From: Brassica napus
Taxonomy: Eukaryota; Streptophyta; Magnoliopsida; Brassicales; Brassicaceae
DNA length: 64,000 nt
Direction of reading: 5' to 3'
NCBI RefSeq assembly: GCF_020379485.1
Contig: NW_026014771.1
Location: 1 to 64,000, forward strand
Within the stretch, counting starts at the first letter, position 1, and each line of letters starts with the position of its first letter. This document shows, piece after piece, positions 57,251 to 64,000 of this stretch. The notes beneath the pieces were generated by a model. It saw only the letters and a list, made by a program, of their open reading frames with translations, made no database searches and had not been told where the DNA came from. A program made the translations under genes and the position numbers.

Positions 57251-58930
57251 GATCGCCCGGACGGGCCATGGTGCGGGGAGACGCACCAGTCAGGTCATTA
57301 GACCTTTAGACAAGCGTATCATGGTCCTGAATGAAGGTTAAGGGCATCAGTCAGCTGAGACTTAACCAGGATACGATGGAAACAAGGGTAAAGGAGTTGA
57401 GTGAGTGTTTAGGCAGCTGGATGAGTGTTGGTTTGAGTTCAATCAGCTCGGTTAAGCTGGTATTCAGTTCACCATGATCTGTTCAGCTCACAGGAGCTGG
57501 TGGACTAGCTCACTCAGCTGGGAACAGCTGGAGGTCAGCTCAATCCAGTGAATGGTGCGTTCTGGTTCGGATCAGTGTGGACGAGTCCGGGACGGTTACT
57601 GGGCGAGCCGATGGTCCGGGTGCAGGACGGTTCGACCAAATTGGTCTTAGGCTTGGGACAGGGAGTGGGCAAGCTTCCAGAGTGTGAGCTGAGGCTCAGT
57701 GATCGATTTGTCAAAGGAAGAAAAGGGGAGAAACCGCCAATGGGCGGTTATGGGACGGTTATGGGACGGTTTTGGGAAGAAGGGATGTGATTTTTGGTAA
57801 CTGTTCGCCCAGGCGGTTGGGGACAGTTTAAGTCGTCCTCTCTCTCTCATTTCTGCCATTCTAGTCGATTTTTACTCACTTTCACACAGAGAGAAACACA
57901 GAGAAAATTCAAGAGAGAAAGAGAGACACAAACCTTGGATTGGCCGATTTGATCCAAGCGATTGTTCTTGAGTGTTCCTTGTGTGTTTGGGCGTGTGATC
58001 AAGAGGATGGATTTGAGGCAGAAAGACAAGGAGAAGGCAAAGGAGAAAGAGAAGGAAGTCGCCCCTGGAGGCCGAACTCCTAAGGTGAGAGGTGTGGCCA
58101 AGAGTAACCGGACAAGGCCGCGGATGATGGCCGTGTGAGTCTGGCCGGTTTGGATCGATTGGCCACTCCTTACTCTGACTTCTTCTACTCTGTTTTCTTC
58201 ATATATATTGTACTATGGATTGTTTTATGATATTACAGGGAAGGATCTATCGATCTTAAGGCCTTGGCCTGATCAAATCCCCATGAAAGCCCCTAGTTCT
58301 TGTGTGGGCTGTTCATGGCCGAGATCACTATGATCTGAGCCGGTTCTTTTGAATCTGATTATGGGAATATTTTTCTTCTGAATTGTCATGATTTATCATG
58401 AATTTTATTTGGTATTTGGATCTCTTTTTAAAGGGGTCAGATTTGACATTTTTGATGATTGTTCTTGACTAGATTGGATCCGACCATGCAATGTGAACTG
58501 ATTCTTGTTTTGTAATCTAACCTTGTGATTGTGTGTTTGTTTGTGTTGGATCCAGGACCAGAAATGGACCGTGGTAAGGGAAAAGCACCATGAGGACCGC
58601 AGCCATGGGAAGATGTGTGGTGATTGGGTTGATTCTGAAAATTGTGTAATTATTGTAGCCTATTGTGCAACTTGTGAACTTATGCGATTCTAGTGTGTGA
58701 TCTATTTATTAGGATGATGAATGATGTATGAACCTTGGTTATTATCTATGAAATATCTATTTGCCCTAGTCGATGTTGGATTGTTTAAGTGTGAATGTTG
58801 GAACCTCAAAACTCTGAAAAAGACTTAGAATTATTTAACACTTGAACTTGAATATGTAAATGAAACTGGTTGCATTGTTTGGTGAGGCCGCGGTCTGGTT
58901 GGATTGGGGAATCCAGGATCGGGTCTTACA
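57227..58930 (+). repeat. 3' LTR of the young Tekay element (1704 bp)
   Basis: Same ends as the 5' LTR; it has one extra GGTTATGGGAC unit near 57750. It is followed by the target duplication GGTGC and the antisense RT fragment. Confidence 0.92.
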
Positions 58931-59663
58931 GGTGCTCCCCAAGGTGATACACTAGGGCGTATGAACCCCTTCTCAAGCAAATCCTCAAGTTGCTTCTTCA
59001 GCTCTGCCATCTGAGCTGGTGCCATTCTATATGGATTTTTAGATAATGGGGCCGTTCCAGGTTCCAATTCAATGATGAATGGGTCAGCCCTATCAGGGGT
59101 AATGCCCTGTAGTGCCCCAAACACATCCTGAAATTCCCGAACCAACGGTATACCCTCTGGGTCACAGGCCCCTACAACCTCATCAGTGTAAATGGTAGCC
59201 AAAAAGGCCTCACAACCATTTCCAAGCATCCGTTCTACTTGGACTGCTGAAACCACCAAACTACAAGAGGTTGGCTTGATTCCTTGGTATTTAATCGGGG
59301 TCCAAACTCGTTCTCAAGTTGCACCCTTCCCCGGTGACAATCTAGAGTTGCCTGATACTTTCCCAACCAGTCCATGCCCAAGATCACTTCATGATGCGTG
59401 AGGGGGACAACAATCAGATCTATAGGCATCGGCCTATCCAAGATCACCACAGGGATGTCCTTAACCAGACCGAGTGAGTTCATAACTTGCCCTCCGGCCG
59501 CACTCACTCGTTCAGGACCATCCCATGTTCCATACTGGAACAAACCTTTTCCAATCATTCCTGGACTCACAACACTATGTGCAGTTCCAGTATCGAAAAG
59601 TACGTGTGTTTCCACACCACCGATCATTAAGTACTTAGATGAGTAGGATCTCGGTTTGATCAC
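58931..59663 (-). pseudogene. protease and early RT of the antisense element
   Basis: Minus strand, from 59663: protease with LFDTGTAHSVVSPGM (changed from the usual GATHSF), [15 protein letters not shown] and EVILGMDWLGKYQATLD. A run of four C (59297-59300) marks the switch to the RT frame ([40 protein letters not shown]), which reaches the inserted element at 58931. It stays close to the young element in sequence, so it belongs to the same family. Gag is absent: the sequence before 59640 does not match gag or the intron-like spacer. Confidence 0.85.
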
Positions 59664-60338
59664 ACATTTGGAAAATGTCCCATACCATTCTCCAAAGCAT
59701 CACACATCTGTGAACGTCCCATACCATTCACAAAAGTGTTTATAGTATACCTCAATCCTCATCATACTAAGATACTTAACATCGTGTTTCCAATTCCTCT
59801 TGGAATTGATCCATTCCATTCACTCAATCTTAAGGAATCCTACCTTGACTTACACTGAGTCCAAGCTGATCCATCTGATCACAAGTCCACTCATGTACTA
59901 GCCATGTAGCGTCTCCCTTAGACTAACATGAACATTGCATATGCTCACTTGTTTTGAACGGCCACCAAGGGATAACATTTACCTCCAAGAGAGTGCTGCA
60001 CGTTTCTTTCAACCTAAGCCACTCTCTGGTCCATGTTACTTCCCTTGTCCAGGTCGTCCATACAAAGATCTTGCATTGCGTCCATCATCCAATCCGTCTA
60101 CTATTCCCAAATAACTAGATAAACTAACCTTTATGTTTTCAGGGTCTTGCCGTGGAAGAGTGTATCTTGGCTAAGCCGGCTCATCTTGGAACTTCCCCGT
60201 TCACAAGCATGAAACCAATCTTACCTCAACTCTCGCTTGGCTCACCACAGCTAAGGTTCCAAGTCATCATAGTTTTCAGAAATAATTTCGGTTTGGAACT
60301 CAACATCCTTGAGCACTGTCCGTAACTGGATCAAGCAT
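59664..60338 (-). other. leader and non-coding part of the antisense element
   Basis: About 675 bp between the primer-binding site and protease, where gag should be. Two copies of CCCATACCATTC within 60 bp near 59679 and 59723. I see no protein and no gag similarity. Confidence 0.6.
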
Positions 60339-60350
60339 GCTCTGATACCA
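60339..60350 (-). other. primer-binding site of the antisense element
   Basis: TGGTATCAGAGC on the minus strand, three bases from the LTR end at 60354. Confidence 0.88.
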
Positions 60351-60353
60351 ACT

Positions 60354-61983
60354 TGTAAGACCCGATCCCGGCCGACTAGGCCGCGGTCGATGCCTCACGT
60401 CGCTCAGTCCATACCCGGACCGAACCTCTAAAAATTTTGCCCTTTATTTAAAATATTGCCCATTGGCGAGGGCTAACTCAGATCCTAGCTCAAGACTACC
60501 TTAGTCATTCCCTAGCTAGATCCTTTCAACTTATGCACAGCGGAATAGTATCTACTTAACCATTGGTCTATAACCAATATAATACTTGTCTGGTCGAATC
60601 ACCTCGGCTAATGGTTAGTATACTCAACTACCAGCTAGCTCCAAGGTCAATCCCGAACCCAAATCAAGGCATACAAATCTGAGGTTCCATTCCCCTAACC
60701 ATTCTATCTAGATCTATGCAACATTGCTAGATCATACCTTTGCCACACCCATGGAGCTTGTTAGCTCATCGGCCCAGCTACTCTAGCTGAATGAACTCAT
60801 AAACCAGCTGATCGAGCTGTCACACTCGAACTGAGCTAGGACCGAGCTATGGCCAGCTGCCATATACTGCGTCCAGCTCCTTTACACACACAAAACAACT
60901 CCCTTAGGTACTTAGTCATTCAGCCAACCATCCCCACAGACATAAGTAACCCTTGAGAAGTCTTCAAACAGCTAAGGACATGCATCTGGCCCTTACCGGC
61001 TCATGCACTGTCCCACATCCTTTTGCCTTATCAACTTATGATACCAAGTCCAGCTCATGGACTAACAATACCCATCAGATCCTGAGTCAATCAACCAACC
61101 ACCCCACACGACTCAGAACTTATGAGTCTTCATACTTCCTAATCAGTCATGGAACCATGTCCCACTGAACCTGATTAGTGTTGCTCTTACCACCGGTGCA
61201 TCCTTCGACCAATCAGATCAGACACCTTGATCTATCATCCAAGGATCAGGTCGTCCATCCTTGCCCATGATCAGATCACACACGGCCTGCCTTACCAACA
61301 CCAAGGTTGATAACCAGCAATTCCTTATGATCAATATCATAAGTGACAATATGTTCCAGCACACAAACATATATCAGATATCCTAACTCAAGGATCTGAC
61401 CCCAATATGCCCTCAGGTGCAATTTCGACCCCAAGAAAACCTGCTCCAAAAATCAATTAAAATTCATGACAGTTCATGATAAATCATAACTAAGAGAATG
61501 GTCCAATCAGATTTCCCAGAACCGGCCTCCATCCCATAGATCTCGGCCAAGATCAGCCGAACCGGCCCAAGGGACCATCTCTAAATCAATCAGATAAAAA
61601 TCCCCAAATACCATGATAATTCATGATAATTCACCACTAAGAGGATTCTAAAGCCAGATCACCATAAATCCATCAGGAAGTAGGAGATCCATACTTAGCT
61701 GCCAAACCAAGGCCATGGAGGGTTCTTCTGAACCGGCCAAGCCATGGTTCAGTGCTACTATGTCTAATCATCAATCTCAATCATAAGAAGAAGGAATAAT
61801 ATGATTAATAATCATAAAACAGAGTAAGGTGTAACTGCAGGACCAGATCTGCCCATAGTGTACCAGACTAAGTCAAATGGTCTGCAGTCCCCACCTGTTA
61901 CCTCATCAGGGGCGTCCATGCTCCTCCTAGCACGCCTTCATCAAACCCTTATCACATACTCCCAGTATTGATAAGATCTAACC
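60354..61983 (-). repeat. truncated 5' LTR of the antisense element
   Basis: Minus strand ends GGATCGGGTCTTACA. Interior blocks match the young LTR (GGCCGAGATC..., TGATTTATCATGAA), but with large differences, an inner duplication of the TCATGATAA-type block (about 61470-61490 and 61614-61632) and a lost outer end at 61983 where minisatellite starts. It is older than the element nested inside. Confidence 0.75.
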
Positions 61984-62838
61984 ATGCTGGCCCTTCCCGT
62001 GGACTGTTCGGGTGATTTTGGCCCACGTGGGCTGTCTGTTCAGTACACACAGGACGTATGTGGGTGTCCATCAGCACACACAGGACGTCCTTGGCTGTCC
62101 ATAAGTACACACATGACATCTGTGGCTGTCTGTGTGTGTCTGTGTGTGTCCGTCAGCACACACATGACGTCTGTGTCTGTCCATCAGTACACATATCAGC
62201 ACGTTGGTCGTTGGACTCCGTGGACTGTTCGGGTGATTTTGGCCCACGTGGGCTGTCAGGGTGATTTTGGCCCACGTGGGCTGTCTGGTCAGTACGCACA
62301 GGACGTCCGTGGCTGTCCGTGTGTGTCCGTCTGTGTCCGTCAGCACACACAGGACGTCCGTGTCTATCCATCAGTTCACATATCAGCATGTTGGTTTGTG
62401 GACTCCACATGATGGCCCTTCCCGAGGACTGTTTGGGTGATTTTGGCCCACGTGGGCTGTCAGTTCAGTAAACACAGTGGCTGTCCGTCAGCACACACAG
62501 GACGTCCGTGGCTGTCCGTGTGTGTCCGTGTGTGTCTGTGGGTGTCCGCCAGCACACATGACGTTCGTGGCTGTCAGTGGCTGTCTGTCAGCACACACAG
62601 GACGTCCATGTGTGTCCGTCAGCACACACAGGACGTCCATGTGTGTCCGTCAGCACAAACAGGACGTCCATGTGTGTCCGTCAGCACACACAGGACGTCC
62701 ATGTGTGTCCGTCAGCACACAAAGGACATCCATCAGTACACATATCAGCACGCTGGCCCTTCCCGTGGACTGTTTGGGTAATTTTGGCCCACGTGGGCTG
62801 TCTGTTCATTACACACAAGACTTCCGTAGGTGTCCGCC
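61984..62838. repeat. minisatellite, block 4
   Basis: About five units of the same minisatellite. One unit is a 28-bp core-only repeat (GGTGATTTTGGCCCACGTGG twice in succession near 62230-62282). A run of the short subrepeat GTCCATGTGTGTCCGTCAGC is repeated about five times near 62600-62720. Confidence 0.92.
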
Positions 62839-64000
62839 TGTCACGCCCCCAATCCTGGAAAGGATTGTCAGGACGGCCATGGTCGAAAAAGAAGGTTAAG
62901 AACATAAGGAAACTTAGACTTAACCTTATATAAGCTAAGAGACAGCTAGGACGAGTAAGACGGTAACTGGACGAAGTAGACGAGTAGCTCGACCAGCTCA
63001 ATGAAGCTAGGTTTAGTTCACTCCAGCTCAGTCCCTACTAAGTCAGCTCCACTAGCTGGACTACTAGCTCACTCAGCTGAGACAGCTGAGAGTCAGCTCA
63101 TCTCAGCTAGACGGACTGTTCGGGCTTTAGGCCGATGGTCCGGCTCCGGGTCAGTGGCGAGCTGTGAGGTCCGGCCATGAGGCCATGGGCTGTTGGGTCT
63201 TTGGACAAGGCCGTGGGCTAAGTCCAGGAGGCTTGGGGCGTGGGTTGGGCTTATGACCGACCCCCAACCGAATCAGAAAGGGCGATGGGATGCAAGTGGA
63301 GAGAGAGAGAGAGTACCGGCCAAGAGATCGGCCAGAAAAGGGCCGGTCGTGGTGGTTTTGTATCTCCGGCAAGGAGAACGGTTTAGGAGAGAGGAGGCCG
63401 TGTGGTTATGAATACCCAAGGCATAGAGAAAGGTCTGGAGAAGGACTCCAAAGCCGTGGTTCAGTCAGATAGGGTCAGTGGGGTAACCACCGACTCATCG
63501 GCTAAAACAATCGGACAGTCCGAACCGGTCTAGCCATGGGCGTTTGGATTGTGTCCTATTCTTCTCATTCTTTTCATCCAATTCTTCTTCTACTCCTTCT
63601 GTACATTGGCGTGGCCTTGTGGATATGTTGGGATTGGTTATAACCGTGGGTCTGGTTGAGTAATGCGGTCGCGGTCCATAAACGTTGAGTTAGGCGCGCG
63701 CATGGTCTCAACCGGCCTCAGGTGATCCGATTGGATAGGGGCGGTTCTGTTCTGTTCTGAACGGTTGCAACCCTTCCCTGAACAGTCACAATGGTTCATG
63801 ACTTGTGTAGGTTACGGCGTGGTCCTTTGGCCATAGGCCGGACACACGTACAGACCAGACAGTCCATACGGACAGTTAGGTCGAACGGTTGGAACATCTG
63901 AATGGGTGCGAGTTGCCAAGGGTCATGAGTTGCCAAGAGGCACGAGTGTCCAAAGGGTACTAGTTCCCAAAGGGTGTGAGTTCCAAAACGGTGCCATTGG
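62839..64000 (+). mobile_element. Tekay LTR, leaves the window (partial)
   Basis: Begins TGTCACGCCCCC right after minisatellite (…TCCGCC). It matches 30626 onward, including CTCGACCAGCTCAATGAAGC-type text shared with 6750-6780. It lacks about 170 bp that would hold the TATA box (joined at about 63300, into the AG-rich tract). The 3' end lies outside. Confidence 0.8.

Larger units (their letters stand above)
50378..58930 (+). mobile_element. near-complete, young Tekay (Del-type) chromovirus-like retrotransposon
   Basis: 8553 bp with both LTRs and the target duplication GGTGC (50373-50377 and 58931-58935). Order: 5' LTR, primer-binding site, gag, protease, RT, RNase H, integrase, chromodomain-like tail, polypurine tract, 3' LTR. 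By eye the LTRs differ at about 20 sites plus an 11-bp duplication in 1.7 kb, so the insertion is recent compared with its neighbours. Gag and pol domains are open. The frame breaks are the two intron-like segments and a C run between protease and RT. Confidence 0.92.
49472..61983 (-). mobile_element. antisense Tekay deletion derivative, split by a young Tekay element
   Basis: On the minus strand, from right to left: truncated 5' LTR (61983-60354), primer-binding site, leader, protease and RT start (59663-58931), the inserted young element (58930-50378), rest of RT start (50377-50249), non-coding DNA, polypurine tract and truncated 3' LTR (49717-49472). Gag and everything after early RT are missing, so it could move only with help. 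Both LTRs are cut at their outer ends where minisatellite begins. Confidence 0.8.

Noticed and set aside
1..64000. tRNA genes, 5S rRNA or telomere repeats
   Set aside because: I saw only tRNA-complementary primer sites; no cloverleaf with A and B boxes, no 5S, and no TTTAGGG runs were noticed.

Overview
This window is plant nuclear heterochromatin. It contains nested LTR retrotransposons, solo LTRs, two pieces of a decayed 45S ribosomal unit and a large uncharacterised minisatellite. I see no ordinary single-copy gene. The 18S/5.8S/25S and ITS sequences look like Brassicaceae, possibly the Brassica/Raphanus group. The genus is an inference from ITS and LTR flavour and was not tested.

Layout. 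Bases 1-9883 hold a decayed Ty3/gypsy element of Tekay/Del chromovirus type (gag, protease, RT, RNase H, integrase). A solo LTR (1276-3728), itself carrying a Harbinger-like MITE, interrupts it. Its 3' LTR (6551-8645) is followed directly by a primer-binding site and a second truncated gag. Bases 9884-12606 are an antisense rDNA pseudo-unit: 25S 5' part, ITS2, 5.8S, ITS1, 18S 3' part. Bases 12604-24130 are a split LTR (TGTTACACC type) containing a Tekay solo LTR (TSD CTCAT), which in turn contains a complete Tat-lineage element (13669-22300, TSD GAGAG). That element has gag-protease and an antisense gene but no RT or integrase. Bases 24150-32625 are another Tekay copy (gag truncated, integrase broken by a Tat solo LTR with TSD GCAGA). 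Its 3' flank repeats the flank of the solo LTR upstream. Bases 33555-33821 are the 5' end of 18S, also antisense, colinear with the other rDNA piece.

Bases 33822-62838 are dominated by a minisatellite of roughly 160-330 bp units containing GCCCACGTGGGC and GGACGTCC palindromes. It is cut by two solo LTRs (36380-39213, TSD GTGTG; 45823-49338, which holds a further 1.3-kb LTR with TSD CCCGC) and by an antisense Tekay deletion derivative. A near-complete, young Tekay element (50378-58930, TSD GGTGC) has landed inside that derivative. Another LTR starts at 62839 and leaves the window.

How the parts work together. The young element at 50378-58930 has near-matching LTRs, a PBS of initiator-methionine-tRNA type, a polypurine tract, and intact RT, RNase H and D-D-35-E integrase signatures. 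Its gag start and gag-protease junction make sense only if two short GT-AG introns are removed. An intron-like spacer is also present at the gag-protease junction of two older copies. The Tat element is non-autonomous and would need enzymes in trans. Its LTRs carry a striking array of 26-bp perfect palindromes that varies in copy number between LTRs. The best candidates for undescribed biology are the intron-separated gag/protease organisation, the palindrome array in the Tat LTRs, and the minisatellite that occupies the position of the rDNA intergenic spacer.
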